Origin: Luteolibacter rhizosphaerae
GTDB lineage: Bacteria; Verrucomicrobiota; Verrucomicrobiia; Verrucomicrobiales; Akkermansiaceae
DNA length: 64,000 nt
Assembly: GCF_025950095.1 (NCBI RefSeq)
Contig: NZ_JAPDDR010000005.1
Location: forward strand, 400,722 to 464,721
Direction: 5' to 3'
Each line of letters starts with the position of its first letter. Position 1 is the first letter of the stretch. Positions 54,527-63,175 of this stretch are shown here, one piece after another. The notes under the pieces are model-generated. The model searched no databases. It saw nothing but the letters and a program-made list of their open reading frames with translations, and had not been told where the DNA came from. The translations under genes and the position numbers were made by a program.

Positions 54527-55479
54527 GACAGTCGGTTCGATTCGGCCACACCCACCAGGATATCCTCGAAAGAGCTGCGCCTTTCCTCGAAGGAGCGCAG
54601 CCTCACACCAGCGGCGATCAGACCCTCGATCAGGTCCGCCTGCGTCTCATCCGTGCCCTTGAAGCCGAAGCTTACCCGTTCGCCATCCAAGCGCAGGTCA
54701 TGGACAAACTCATGCCTACCGAGCCAGTCCAAGGCGATCTCGTGACCGCGGAGCAATGCGATGGTCACGCCGCGCTCGTTGTTGCCAAGCTGCTGCCGCA
54801 CCTCCTCGACCGTACCGGAGGCCAGCAGCTTGCCGCGGTTCATCACGCAGAGCGAGGTGCACATCTCGGAAAGTTCGCTGAGAATGTGCGAGCTGACGAA
54901 AATCGTCGCGCCTTCCTTGGCGATCGCCCGCAGGACATTGCGCAGATCGCGGCGGGCCAAGGGATCGAGGCCGCTGGCGGGCTCATCCAGCACCAGCACT
55001 CGCGGGCGATGTAGCAGCGTCTTCGCCAATACGACGCGCTGGGTCTGACCGCGCGAGAGAGCCTTGCACCAGTTGTTCCGCTGGGGCGTGAGGTTCACTG
55101 CCTCCAGGCATTCCGCCACCCGTTCCTTGCGCTGCGAGCGGCTACCCAAGCCATAGGCATCCGCATGAAATTCGAGGAACTCCCAAACCTTGAGATCGGA
55201 GGGAACGGGTGCGAGATCCGGCATGTAGCCGATGATGCGGCGGGCGCTTTCGAGATCTTCAAGCACATCCACGCCATCGAGGATCACCTCCCCGTAGGTC
55301 GGCTGCATGAGCGTGGTGATCACCCGGAAGGTGCTGGTCTTACCCGCGCCGTTCGGGCCCACGAGACCGAAGACTTCGCCCTTCGGCACGGTCAGGCTCA
55401 GATCGTCCACGGCGATGAAGTTGCCGTAGTCCACGCGTAGGTCGCGGATGTCGATAGCAGGCGGTGCGGTCGCTAGCAT
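54523..55479 (-). CDS. ABC exporter ATPase (CcmA/DrrA-like)
   Basis: 318 residues. Walker A GPNGAGKTST (41-50), signature ALSRGQTQR (S-R-G-Q instead of S-G-G-Q), Walker B VLVLDEPASGLDPL and switch His in VSSHILSEL. The C-terminal ~90 residues after the ATPase core (IALLRGHEIALDWLGRH...) are an accessory domain usual for DrrA-type exporters. It is coupled to the permease and lies 6 bases before the upstream gene stop. Confidence 0.88.
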   Translation of the reverse strand: MLATAPPAIDIRDLRVDYGNFIAVDDLSLTVPKGEVFGLVGPNGAGKTSTFRVITTLMQPTYGEVILDGVDVLEDLESARRIIGYMPDLAPVPSDLKVWEFLEFHADAYGLGSRSQRKERVAECLEAVNLTPQRNNWCKALSRGQTQRVVLAKTLLHRPRVLVLDEPASGLDPLARRDLRNVLRAIAKEGATIFVSSHILSELSEMCTSLCVMNRGKLLASGTVEEVRQQLGNNERGVTIALLRGHEIALDWLGRHEFVHDLRLDGERVSFGFKGTDETQADLIEGLIAAGVRLRSFEERRSSFEDILVGVAESNRLS

Positions 55480-55485
55480 AGGGAT

Positions 55486-56406
55486 TCAATAGTCGTCCAA
55501 GGCATCCCATCCGGAGGGCAGGGTCATACCGATCTCTTCCATCTCCGCCTGAGCTTCACTGCGGCGGCGTTCCTTCTCGGCTTCCCAAGCTCTCTGTTGC
55601 TCGGGCCTCAGCACGGACAGCATCTCCTGATTGCGATCCCCCACCCGGCCGCCGAGCTGCATTTCGGGATCGTAGTCCACGGAGCCCCGGGCCATGATAT
55701 TGAAGACTTGGTCACGCTGGCCATCGTCCAGGCCCACGATGGCATCCACTCGGGCAAGGCGCATGTCGGCATCCCCTTGCACACGGTCGGTCTTCTCGGT
55801 GAGCCGCTCGTGCTTGAAGTTCTCCAGCTTTTCGCCGCTCAGGACCGTAGCCATCTGTGCATCGAGCCCGGTGTCCCAGTGATCGTCGCGGGTCTCGCGC
55901 ATGAGGTCTTCCAAGGTTGTGCCCGGCTGCCCGGCCAGATCGCTGAAGCGCTTCGCGTCCTCCTCGGCCTTGCGCTTGAACCACTCGCCGAGCGTTTTCT
56001 GTTGCGCGGGAGTGAGGTCATACTTGCGGGTGAGTTCACCCACGATCCGGTCGCTCTGGCGCTTCTGATCCCGCACACGGATGCGGTCGAAGATCGGGGA
56101 GAGATCGCGGACCCAAGGCTGGAAGGTTCTCAGCAGATCATCGGGGCTGATCAGGCGCCCCATCTCATAGCTTTCCTTCAGTTCGCGCAGCCCGTCCTGA
56201 ACCGTGCGGCCGGAGCGGCGGTTGCCCTCGAGGGCAAGCACACGGTTCTGGGAGCGCCGCAGATCCACCTCCAGCTTGGCGATGCGCTCTTCCGGCGTGC
56301 CTTCTTCACCGGGCAGGCTGTCGCGGAACATCACGGCCGCCGCTCCGCCCACGACAAGCCCGACGGCAAGGTAGAGGAAGGGACGCAGTTTGCTGGGAAA
56401 GGACAT
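55486..56406 (-). CDS. Signal-anchored charged helical protein, unknown function
   Basis: 306 residues with one N-terminal helix (FLYLAVGLVVGGAAAVMF) and a long coiled-coil-like region (RIAKLEVDLRRSQNRVLALE). Two LTPAQQ/LRPEQQ-containing segments (YDLTPAQQKTLGEWFKRK, LSVLRPEQQRAWEAEKERR) resemble the LTxxQ patterns of periplasmic CpxP/Spy-like proteins. It is the first gene of the exporter operon (6 bases to the ATPase), so it may sense or aid the exported cargo. Confidence 0.65.
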   Translation of the reverse strand: MSFPSKLRPFLYLAVGLVVGGAAAVMFRDSLPGEEGTPEERIAKLEVDLRRSQNRVLALEGNRRSGRTVQDGLRELKESYEMGRLISPDDLLRTFQPWVRDLSPIFDRIRVRDQKRQSDRIVGELTRKYDLTPAQQKTLGEWFKRKAEEDAKRFSDLAGQPGTTLEDLMRETRDDHWDTGLDAQMATVLSGEKLENFKHERLTEKTDRVQGDADMRLARVDAIVGLDDGQRDQVFNIMARGSVDYDPEMQLGGRVGDRNQEMLSVLRPEQQRAWEAEKERRRSEAQAEMEEIGMTLPSGWDALDDY

Positions 56407-56575
56407 GGCGGCGATGGAGAGGGATCTGCGTGAAAGCCTGTTATGCCCGGCGTGAAAAGATGGTGAACGGCCCGTGCATCATCGTGAAGGCTGGGAGATT
56501 TCCCATGGGAATCACAGCGATTTCTTACTATGGGAAGTTTGGACAAAACATCGCAGGCGGCGACGTTATCTCACG

Positions 56576-57283
56576 ATGCGCCTGATCCTCTCTTGCCTGC
56601 TGATGCTTTCGCCCCTCGCTGCTGCGGAGAAGCGGATCGCGGTCTTCGTGGGGCTCTGCGACAATGCAAGCCAAGGCATCGTGAAGGTCGGGGCAAAGAT
56701 CGGCGACGGCAACAAGCCCGACGACAATCTCTACTGGGGCTGCACCGACGGCCTGCGATCCCACTTCAAAGCGAGCAAACGCTGGAAACTCGAGAAGCAG
56801 GAGACCGCGACGGGGGACGAGAAGATCCTCGAACGCCTTACATTCCGGCATGCCACGGAAGATGCCGTGTTGGTGGCGGAAGCATGGCGCGGTTCGAATC
56901 TCAAGGAGTGCTACATCGCCTTCGAGCAAGCGCTGGTCTCCGGCAAGCAAGACCTCGTCGCCTTCATCGGCCACAATGTTCTGATGGACACTCCGATCGA
57001 TCCTCCCGCAGCGAAGGTCGCGGGCAAAGTGGATGCCGTGGTGCTCTGCTGCATGAGCGACACCTACTTCGACACGCGGCTCAAGAATCTCGGTGCACGG
57101 CCCGTGCTCACGACGACGCAATACATGTATCCCGGCTCCTTTATCCTGCACGCCTCGCTGGAGCCATGGCTGGCAAACAAAGACCGCGCCGCACTGCGGG
57201 ATGCAGCGGGCGCGGCTTATGCGAAGAATCAAAGGATCAAGCTCGGAGCAGCGAAGGGTGTCTTCGCGAAGCCCGAACCTTGA
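56576..57283 (+). CDS. Exported protein of unknown function
   Basis: 235 residues from ATG 56576 with a short signal (LILSCLLMLSPLAAAE). The mature part is an alpha/beta domain: KRIAVFVGLCDNASQGIVKVG, WGCTDGLRSHFKAS and LKECYIAFEQALVSGKQDLVAFIGHNVLMDTPIDPP. Cys-containing segments (DAVVLCCMSDTYFDTR) suggest a Rossmann-like fold. Similar proteins occur in several bacterial genomes but the role is not established. Confidence 0.65.
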   Translation: MRLILSCLLMLSPLAAAEKRIAVFVGLCDNASQGIVKVGAKIGDGNKPDDNLYWGCTDGLRSHFKASKRWKLEKQETATGDEKILERLTFRHATEDAVLVAEAWRGSNLKECYIAFEQALVSGKQDLVAFIGHNVLMDTPIDPPAAKVAGKVDAVVLCCMSDTYFDTRLKNLGARPVLTTTQYMYPGSFILHASLEPWLANKDRAALRDAAGAAYAKNQRIKLGAAKGVFAKPEP

Positions 57284-57287
57284 TCGT

Positions 57288-57923
57288 TCAGGCAGCCGTG
57301 GCCTCCTTGACCTTGATCACCTTGGTCTTGGCCATGTCATCGCCGGTGCGGCGGAGCGGCAGATGTGCCTCCTTCTTCTGATAAAGCACATAAGCCTCAT
57401 AAAGCGGAACGAAGGGGATCATCATGAGGATATTGCGCTTGATGCCGAGTTCCCAGTTACCACTCAGGCTTCTGCCTTCGGAGTCCACCGCGCGAATTTT
57501 CATCAGCTTCTTGCCAAGGCTCTGCCCGTCGAGGAAGGGCAAGGAATCCTTCAGAAGCATGTAGGCGAAATAGATCACCCAGCCCAGTTTTCCGATGACC
57601 AAGATCGCAATTCCAGCGATGAAGCCATCAATGATGCCAGCGATCAGACGGGTGTCGAAAGGTGCCTCGCCTGCAAGTTGTTCGACCACGGATTCATTTT
57701 CGTCGGCGTCGTTCTCATCGGAATCGAATTTCGCCTTGGGTGCCTGCTCGCTGCTCTTCGTCGCGGGAGGCGGCGGGGGCGGCACGTCCGGCATCGGCGG
57801 GGCCGGTGCGGGCGGCGGCGGTGCCAGATTGGGCATCGGCAGCGGTGAAGCTGGCGATGGTGGCGGGATGTCCGGCGGTGGCGGCGGAGTTGAGGATTGC
57901 GGCTTCTCGGGCTCGTTTTCCAT
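57288..57923 (-). CDS. RDD-family membrane protein with Pro-rich N-terminus
   Basis: 211 residues from ATG 57923; the longer frame runs into the neighbouring gene. A very Pro-rich, low-complexity N-terminus (residues ~8-55) and an acidic stretch (DSDENDADENE, 67-77) precede the RDD domain (about 85-195). The domain shows the R/D-containing FDTRLIAGIIDGFIAG and the conserved SLGKKLMKIRAVD loop. RDD proteins are small membrane proteins with transport roles in some cases. Confidence 0.8.
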   Translation of the reverse strand: MENEPEKPQSSTPPPPPDIPPPSPASPLPMPNLAPPPPAPAPPMPDVPPPPPPATKSSEQAPKAKFDSDENDADENESVVEQLAGEAPFDTRLIAGIIDGFIAGIAILVIGKLGWVIYFAYMLLKDSLPFLDGQSLGKKLMKIRAVDSEGRSLSGNWELGIKRNILMMIPFVPLYEAYVLYQKKEAHLPLRRTGDDMAKTKVIKVKEATAA

Positions 57924-58015
57924 GGCGATCCCGGACTCTAGCAGAAGGCCAGCTCCGGTCGAGAGACAAGTCATCGCGACGCTGAGACTTCGGTCGGAAT
58001 GTTCATCCGCGCAGT

Positions 58016-58999
58016 TCAACCATCCTCCCGCAGCCCGGCAAAGACCCGGTGCGAGAAGTAGCGCTCCATGCGATCCGGGAAAACGGTGACCACCCTTCCA
58101 TCCCTTCCCAGACGGCGCTTCGCCTCCAAGGCCGCGGCATAATTCAAACCGGAACTCGGTCCCACCGGATAACCCAGGGCCCACAGGCGCTGCGTGAGAT
58201 CGAGGCAGAGCTCTTCGCGCACGGTCACCTCCTGGATTGCACCACCCCGTGGGCCCTCCCGCCATTCTTTGTAGAGTAGCGACAGGCACTCGGCCACGCC
58301 CGGCACCTCCTTGCTGAAGATCAAACTGGCACATTCGGCGTTATCACCGAAGGCCCGGCCTTCGCAGGGAATCGCCGCGAATGCCTGCGCTCCGCACCCG
58401 GCATCGTCGAAAGCTTCCCATAGACCCCGCAAGGTGCCGCCCGTGCCCACGCCGCTGACGACCGCGTCCACGCAGCCGCACTCCATCTGCGACAGGATCT
58501 CCGGCCCGGTGAACATCCGATGGGCTTCGGCGTTGTCCGGATTCTCGAATTGCTTCGCAGCGAACCATCCGTGCTCCAACGCCGCGGACTCCGCGGCTTC
58601 CAACACCTTCGACATGCCGCCCTCGATCCGTCGGACTTCGCCACCATAGGCCCGGATCATCAGCCCGCGCTCGTTGGTCGCGCTGCTGGGGATAAAGGCG
58701 ACGAACTTCAGGCCCATCTGGGCGCATGCCAGCGCGAGCGCGATGCTGGTGCTGCCGCTGGAAGCCTCCACCACCGTGTCCCCTTCCCGGATTTCACCAC
58801 GTCGCCATGCCTTCTCCAGAATATGGCGGGCGATGCGATCCTTGGTGGAACCGCTGGGATTCATGAACTCCAACTTGCACCAGATCGGCCCCAGCTCCGC
58901 ATCCAAGGTCACCGGCACCAGCGGCGTCGGCGGGATCTGGCGGATGAAGCGTCCACCCACGGGAGCAGGACGAGCGGGGGCGGCGACCGGAGAGATCAT
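58016..58999 (-). CDS. Cysteine synthase-like PLP enzyme
   Basis: 327 residues of fold type II, CysK/CysM/CBS family. Lys53 in NPSGSTKDRIA is the PLP lysine, SSGSTSIALALA (80-91) binds the substrate carboxylate, and GVGTGGTL (near 188) is the phosphate loop. It differs from standard CysK in the region that follows. Likely product is cysteine or cystathionine; a diaminopropionate or 2,3-diaminobutyrate-type role is possible. It is 10 bases from the transporter gene on the same strand. Confidence 0.82.
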   Translation of the reverse strand: MISPVAAPARPAPVGGRFIRQIPPTPLVPVTLDAELGPIWCKLEFMNPSGSTKDRIARHILEKAWRRGEIREGDTVVEASSGSTSIALALACAQMGLKFVAFIPSSATNERGLMIRAYGGEVRRIEGGMSKVLEAAESAALEHGWFAAKQFENPDNAEAHRMFTGPEILSQMECGCVDAVVSGVGTGGTLRGLWEAFDDAGCGAQAFAAIPCEGRAFGDNAECASLIFSKEVPGVAECLSLLYKEWREGPRGGAIQEVTVREELCLDLTQRLWALGYPVGPSSGLNYAAALEAKRRLGRDGRVVTVFPDRMERYFSHRVFAGLREDG

Positions 59000-59008
59000 G
59001 GTCCGCAG

Positions 59009-59929
59009 TCAAGCAACTGCCGCCGGGCGGCTCAAGCGCTGTGAAGCGATAAGCGAACCAAGGATCAGGACTCCACCTAGAATGAACCCCTGGCCCGGCC
59101 GCTCGCCGAGGAAGAGCATCGATTCGAGCGTGGCCGCTAAAGGAATCAGGAACCGATAGCCTGCCAGCAGCGGCACCGGATGCAGGGTGGAGAGATGATT
59201 CCACTGCGCGAAGGCCGCGGCGGACACGAAAGCTAACCACACCGTGGTGCCCATCGCGGCGGGAGGCATCAGCAGCGCCGCCTTCGGAAACGAACCGGCT
59301 CCAGCCAGCAGTAGCCCCAGCCCCCCGCCAAGAAGCGAGAAGCCCGTGGCAGCCCGCGCCCCGATGGTCTTGCGCAGGCCCGTGAACTGCACTAGGCCGA
59401 GGGTCCCCAAGCCGGTCGAGCCCAGCAGGAGCAGCGTGCCGAGCCATGGATTCCCCAGTCCCGCCTTCTCCGAACTCGCCGCGACCGCCACCCCCACCCC
59501 GCCGATCGCAATCGCCAACCACTGGGCCAGGCGCGGCCACGGCGCACCTGCCGCCAAGGGCGCCAGCAGCATCCACCAGAAGCTTCCCAGCGCGGAGAGC
59601 AAGCCGGCGAGGCTCGCGCTCGCAGCCGAGATCGCGAGATAGAAGAGCAGATACTGCCCGAAGGTCTGGGTGATGCAGAAGCCCAGCAAAGCACGCTTCG
59701 AAGTGGCGCGAAACTCCTCCATCGGCCGTCTCGCCACCGCCAGCAGCATCAGTCCCGCCAGCGTGAAACGCACACCTGCGAACCACCAGCAATCGGAGGC
59801 GGTCGGCTTCAAGCCCTCCGACTCCCAGATCCGGTAAACCGCCTTGATTCCGGGGAACGCGCTCCCCCACAACAAGGCGCAGAGCAGCACCGGCGGCAGA
59901 ACCTTGGTCCATCGGTGATCGCCGCTCAC
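59009..59929 (-). CDS. EamA-family transporter
   Basis: 306 residues from GTG 59929 (a TTG at 60001 would add an Arg-rich leader). Ten hydrophobic segments in two EamA halves: LCALLWGSAFPGIKAVYRI at the start of the first, LGTLLLLGSTGLGTLGLVQF at the start of the second. The family exports metabolites such as amino acids. The gene is adjacent to the cysteine-synthase-like gene, so export of its product is possible. Confidence 0.8.
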   Translation of the reverse strand: MSGDHRWTKVLPPVLLCALLWGSAFPGIKAVYRIWESEGLKPTASDCWWFAGVRFTLAGLMLLAVARRPMEEFRATSKRALLGFCITQTFGQYLLFYLAISAASASLAGLLSALGSFWWMLLAPLAAGAPWPRLAQWLAIAIGGVGVAVAASSEKAGLGNPWLGTLLLLGSTGLGTLGLVQFTGLRKTIGARAATGFSLLGGGLGLLLAGAGSFPKAALLMPPAAMGTTVWLAFVSAAAFAQWNHLSTLHPVPLLAGYRFLIPLAATLESMLFLGERPGQGFILGGVLILGSLIASQRLSRPAAVA

Positions 59930-60038
59930 GGCGCGACGCTGGAATGCTTTCCCGCGTGGGGGAAGCGCGATCTTGTGCCTGACAGGGCCGGGGCGCTTCA
60001 AACCTTGCCCTGCCGGGTTTTTGCGCCATCATACATCC

Positions 60039-60332
60039 ATGCAGGTGGTGACCGACCAGATCCGCAATTTCCTCCAGTACATTGCTGTCCAGTTCATCGA
60101 GTTCCCGGCGGAAGCACAGCTCAAGGTCACCGAACTCGGCCCGAAACGCCTCCGCTTCAAGCTCGTCCTGCGGCAATCTGACGTGGCCCTGCTGATCGGC
60201 CGGAACGGCTTCAGCGCCTCCGCCATCCGCGGCGTGATCAAGTCCATCGCCGAGCGCGAGGACGTGAACGTGAACCTGCAGATCCACTCCCACGAAGAGG
60301 AGACCGAGATGCTGGCGCGGGAGCGCCACTGA
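60039..60332 (+). CDS. KH-domain RNA-binding protein (KhpA-like)
   Basis: 97 residues from ATG 60039. A single KH domain: LKVTELGPKRLRFKLVLRQ and the G-x-x-G loop in LLIGRNGFSASAIRGVIKSIA (GRNG at 54-57). The short length and lack of other domains match KhpA-type RNA-binding proteins that act with KhpB in RNA metabolism and cell division. It is divergent from the EamA gene and lies 105 bases upstream of the tRNA-Arg gene. Confidence 0.82.
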   Translation: MQVVTDQIRNFLQYIAVQFIEFPAEAQLKVTELGPKRLRFKLVLRQSDVALLIGRNGFSASAIRGVIKSIAEREDVNVNLQIHSHEEETEMLARERH

Positions 60333-60436
60333 GCGATGGCCTCCGGAAAGCTCGCGAGAGTTATCCTTGCCAAGCCCGACGCGCCCCCACTACCCTCCGC
60401 CCCGCCGCTCGTGGCAGCAACGCCTGCCACCGAAAT

Positions 60437-60508
60437 GGTCCCGTAGTCCAATGGATAGGACGATGGCCTCCGAAGCCGTAGGTACAGGTTCGATTCCTGT
60501 CGGGACTA
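60437..60508 (+). tRNA. tRNA-Arg (anticodon CCG)
   Basis: Folds as a cloverleaf: acceptor stem GGTCCCG/CGGGACT (one G-U at the end), D arm GTCC..GGAC, anticodon arm ATGGC-CTCCGAA-GCCGT with anticodon CCG, and T arm ACAGG-TTCGATT-CCTGT, with discriminator A at 60508. CCA is not encoded. It is the likely attachment site of the element to its right. Confidence 0.92.
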
Positions 60509-60560
60509 CTCTTGCTAGTCCGGGATAAGCAGGAAACACCCCGTATTTCAGGCACCCCCC

Positions 60561-60863
60561 TCATTTTTTGGGGAACGCTATCCGATCTCGATTCCATCGG
60601 ATCATTTCCGGGAGCATTCCGAACCACGCATCTCCTTCTTCTGGAGCCATCGGCACTTGGTAGTGCTTCTTTAGCATGTCCACACTGTTACCCATCTCCA
60701 GCGCTAGAGCGTGTAGGTTCAGTAGGGTCGCGTTTCGATAGCTGCCGTAAGAGTGTCTGAGAGCATCTTGAGGCCAACCCTCTTCTCCGAATACCACCTC
60801 GCCAAGCCGCTTTGTCTCGCCGCCTTGCGTAGGGTTTGGCGGCCCCGCCGCAATTACCGACAT
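60561..60863 (-). pseudogene. Tyrosine recombinase (phage integrase) C-terminal stub
   Basis: The last ~70 residues of a tyrosine recombinase: WPQDALRHSYGSYRNATLLN (R and H of the catalytic R-H-R set, in the pattern RHSYGSY), ALALEMGNSVDMLKKHY with the catalytic Tyr at the end. The N-terminal part and the first catalytic Arg are missing and the open frame upstream (MSVIAAGPPNPTQG) is unrelated. It lies just 3' of tRNA-Arg, the usual arrangement for an integrase at its attachment site. Confidence 0.75.
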
Positions 60864-61219
60864 TTTCGGCTACGCGCCGAACGCCGCCCACTTCGAGAAA
60901 CACCTCGCCACGGTCAAGGCCAAGCACCTCCTCCGCAGCCTCATCGTCACCTGCACGGAATCCGCCGCTGGCATCGCAATCGATCACGGGTTCTTCTTCG
61001 ACTGTCTCCCGCGAGAGGCCGGGGCCGCTTATGGAAACCTTCTCCGAAACCGTGTCCCAATTCGTGCCGTTGTATCGCTGAAGCTTCGAGCAGTTGCCTT
61101 TCATGCTGCCGACACGCTAGCCCGCCGCTTTGCTCCCTGCCCACTGCTGCGCAGCGTGGTTCGCCCCATTCAATCCACTTGAGTTCTCTGGCCATGTGTT
61201 GTTTTTCGGTGCGCGTCTT
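60864..61219. other. 356-bp stretch of decayed or rearranged coding sequence
   Basis: No intact gene. On the plus strand 60840-60960 one frame has a strongly GC-rich third codon position (ITDIFGYAPNAAHFEKHLATV), suggesting a fragment of a real gene. From about 60960 the minus strand has a more gene-like frame (SKLQRYNGTNWDTVSEKVSIS, ending the frame at 61104). The pieces face different ways, so the segment looks like joined remnants at the edge of the integrated element. Confidence 0.4.
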
Positions 61220-61861
61220 ATGAAGCACCCCCTCCTCAAACCCCTCTTTGCAGTTATGGCATCGCTCGCCTTTGCCTCTTGCATGCCAGTTAACAGCAGC
61301 GTCACTCGATTCCACACTCTTCCCGCCAAAGGCTCCGGGCAGAGCTTCGTGGTTCTCTCGACGACGGGGACAAACTCCCTCGAATTTAATACTTATGCCG
61401 CTCTGGTGGCTGCTCACCTCCAGACTTACGGCTGGACCCAGTCGGCCTCCGAGTCCGCTGACTATACGGTCAACTTCGCCGCTAATATGGGCGAGAGTCG
61501 GCAGGAGCATGGTTCTCTACCCATCATGGGCCAGACCGGAGGGGGAACCACTTACCACAGCGGATCGGTGAACACCTACGGAAGCTACGGCTCAACACGA
61601 GGGACCTACTCGGGGACGTCGTATACTCCGGCCACCTTCGGCGTAGTGGGTTCGATGCCCTACAGCGTGACCTTCCATGACAGCTTCTTGAATCTGAGAA
61701 TCCGGGATCAGAAAGACCAAGCAGTCTTTGAAGGTCGCGTCGCCGCCACCGGCAGAAACTCCGAGCTTTCGGTGGCTCTTCCTGCGATGATCGACGCCCT
61801 CTTCACCGGCTTTCCGGGTGAAAGCGGCAAAACGAAGCAGATCAGCAAGGCGGCCCGCTAG
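61220..61861 (+). CDS. Lipoprotein of unknown function
   Basis: 213 residues from ATG 61220. The signal ends in LAFASC, giving a lipidated Cys. The mature part has a beta-rich region, ALVAAHLQTYGWTQSASESADYTVNFA, resembling DUF4136-type lipoproteins, and a Gly/Ser/Thr/Tyr-rich stretch. It lies inside the integrated element, so it may be cargo. The downstream membrane protein gene starts 10 bases after its stop, so the two are probably co-transcribed. Confidence 0.65.
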   Translation: MKHPLLKPLFAVMASLAFASCMPVNSSVTRFHTLPAKGSGQSFVVLSTTGTNSLEFNTYAALVAAHLQTYGWTQSASESADYTVNFAANMGESRQEHGSLPIMGQTGGGTTYHSGSVNTYGSYGSTRGTYSGTSYTPATFGVVGSMPYSVTFHDSFLNLRIRDQKDQAVFEGRVAATGRNSELSVALPAMIDALFTGFPGESGKTKQISKAAR

Positions 61862-61871
61862 TCCGCTGCCT

Positions 61872-62357
61872 ATGAACCATCAAGAGCCCTCCCCGGCGAA
61901 GTTGGACTCCAATCCAGTCACACGCCTTTTTCGGTGCTCGACGATCGAGGAGTGTCGCGAAATCCAGAAAGGCAGCCTGATCTTTCGCAGGCTCGGCAGG
62001 TGGCTGGCTCTCTGTTCAATCGGCATCACCTTTTTGATCGGCCATTGGGTGGACCACTTCCAGCAGGCGGTCAAATCCTACATGGCCAAATACGAGCTCC
62101 TTCTCCAATCCAGGTCGGTGAAGTGGTTCTACGACGGCGAGCTTCCATCCGTCGCATGGATCCAGGAGCTCATCCATTACTACAGGGTCATCGACGGCGT
62201 CCAGTCCATGATCCTCGCCGGTATGGCGATCTTTACGATGAGATGGTTTTACGCCGACTCCTTTGTTCGGCGCAATTCTGCCAAAGGCTTCTGGGTTGAG
62301 TTGTCGGCGATCGCGCTGGCGAACCTGTCCATCTACCTCCTTTTAACCTCTCGCTAG
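61872..62357 (+). CDS. Three-helix membrane protein, unknown function
   Basis: 161 residues from ATG 61872. Hydrophobic segments at about 47-60 (LALCSIGITFLIGHW), 113-125 (IDGVQSMILAGMAIFTM) and 143-160 (LSAIALANLSIYLLL) with a long charged loop between the first two. No known family. Probably an operon with the preceding lipoprotein. Confidence 0.6.
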   Translation: MNHQEPSPAKLDSNPVTRLFRCSTIEECREIQKGSLIFRRLGRWLALCSIGITFLIGHWVDHFQQAVKSYMAKYELLLQSRSVKWFYDGELPSVAWIQELIHYYRVIDGVQSMILAGMAIFTMRWFYADSFVRRNSAKGFWVELSAIALANLSIYLLLTSR

Positions 62358-62483
62358 CTCTTCCATCTGATCACCCCCTGATAGAGACGCTAGATCGATG
62401 GGTATTCGCGATCACCTGGCGCATTTCACCAAATGCACCTCCACCACCCCCAGGCCCCATAGTCCTTGAGCCGCTCGTCATAG

Positions 62484-62819
62484 TCATCCGCCAGGTTCCC
62501 CCCAGGCACTCCCCTCGACCCGCCACCCGCCGCCGATCGCCACCGGGCTCATCCCCTGGAACCGCAGCCGGAACGCCTCCCTTAGCGCGTTCGACTGCGC
62601 CCGCGAGTCGGCATAGATCCGGACCTGATACGCCAGCGTCCCCAGCTTCAAGGCCCCAGCATCTAGCGCCGCCTCCGACTCCTCCCCGAAGAGCTGATAG
62701 ACCAGGCACGGATTCTTCGCGCCCTCCGGCGCCACATCCGGAAACACCCGTCCGCCCAGCGCCGCCAACGAGTCCTCCCCTTTGATCGCCGCCACCAGCC
62801 ACGTTAAAAGCTCATTCAT
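62484..62819 (-). CDS. Phage tail-terminator-like protein (DUF3168)
   Basis: 111 residues. It matches the DUF3168/tail-terminator family: MNELLTWLVAAIKGEDSL, then FPDVAPEGAKNPCLVYQLFGEE and LAYQVRIYADSRAQSNALREAFR. These proteins cap the phage tail tube. The start overlaps the gp10-like gene stop by 4 bases, the conserved phage gene order. It is part of a prophage remnant. Confidence 0.75.
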   Translation of the reverse strand: MNELLTWLVAAIKGEDSLAALGGRVFPDVAPEGAKNPCLVYQLFGEESEAALDAGALKLGTLAYQVRIYADSRAQSNALREAFRLRFQGMSPVAIGGGWRVEGSAWGEPGG

Positions 62820-63175
62820 CGGATTGTCTTCGTTGGCACTTGGAACTTTTCCCTTGGAACTTCAAAGGCCCCTCGCTTCCCGCTCGAGTCCCGCTCGAGT
62901 CCCGCGGCCAGTTCCCGTTTCACCACGTTCAAGACCTCGTCGGCCTTTCCTTCCAGTGCGGGCTTAAGATAGGGCTGCGCCGGATGGTACTTGGTGCCGA
63001 GCTCGGCGAAGCGGTAATAGCGCTCGACCGCGTCGGGGTAGTAGTCCTTCCCCGCATTCCCCTTCCGGTGCGCGAGCCGATCACTCGACCGCGCCCCGCC
63101 CTTCACCGTCACCTTGACCCCGAAGAGCCCCTTCGACGGCTTCGAGCTCGCCCGGTGCACCAGGGATCGCTTCAC
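62816..63175 (-). CDS. HK97 gp10-like phage protein
   Basis: 119 residues from a GTG. The core YYRFAELGTKYHPAQPYLKPALEGKADEVLNVVKREL matches the HK97 gp10 family (head-tail joining). The first ~20 residues (KRSLVHRASSKPSKG) are not typical, so the original 5' end was probably lost when this gene was joined to the capsid fragment. Its tail (FEVPREKFQVP) is encoded by a locally repeated sequence. Confidence 0.7.
   Translation of the reverse strand: MKRSLVHRASSKPSKGLFGVKVTVKGGARSSDRLAHRKGNAGKDYYPDAVERYYRFAELGTKYHPAQPYLKPALEGKADEVLNVVKRELAAGLERDSSGKRGAFEVPREKFQVPTKTIR

Noticed and set aside
58794..60329. A 511-codon minus-strand open frame
   Set aside because: It overlaps the cysteine synthase, EamA and KH genes, which all have family motifs in other frames.
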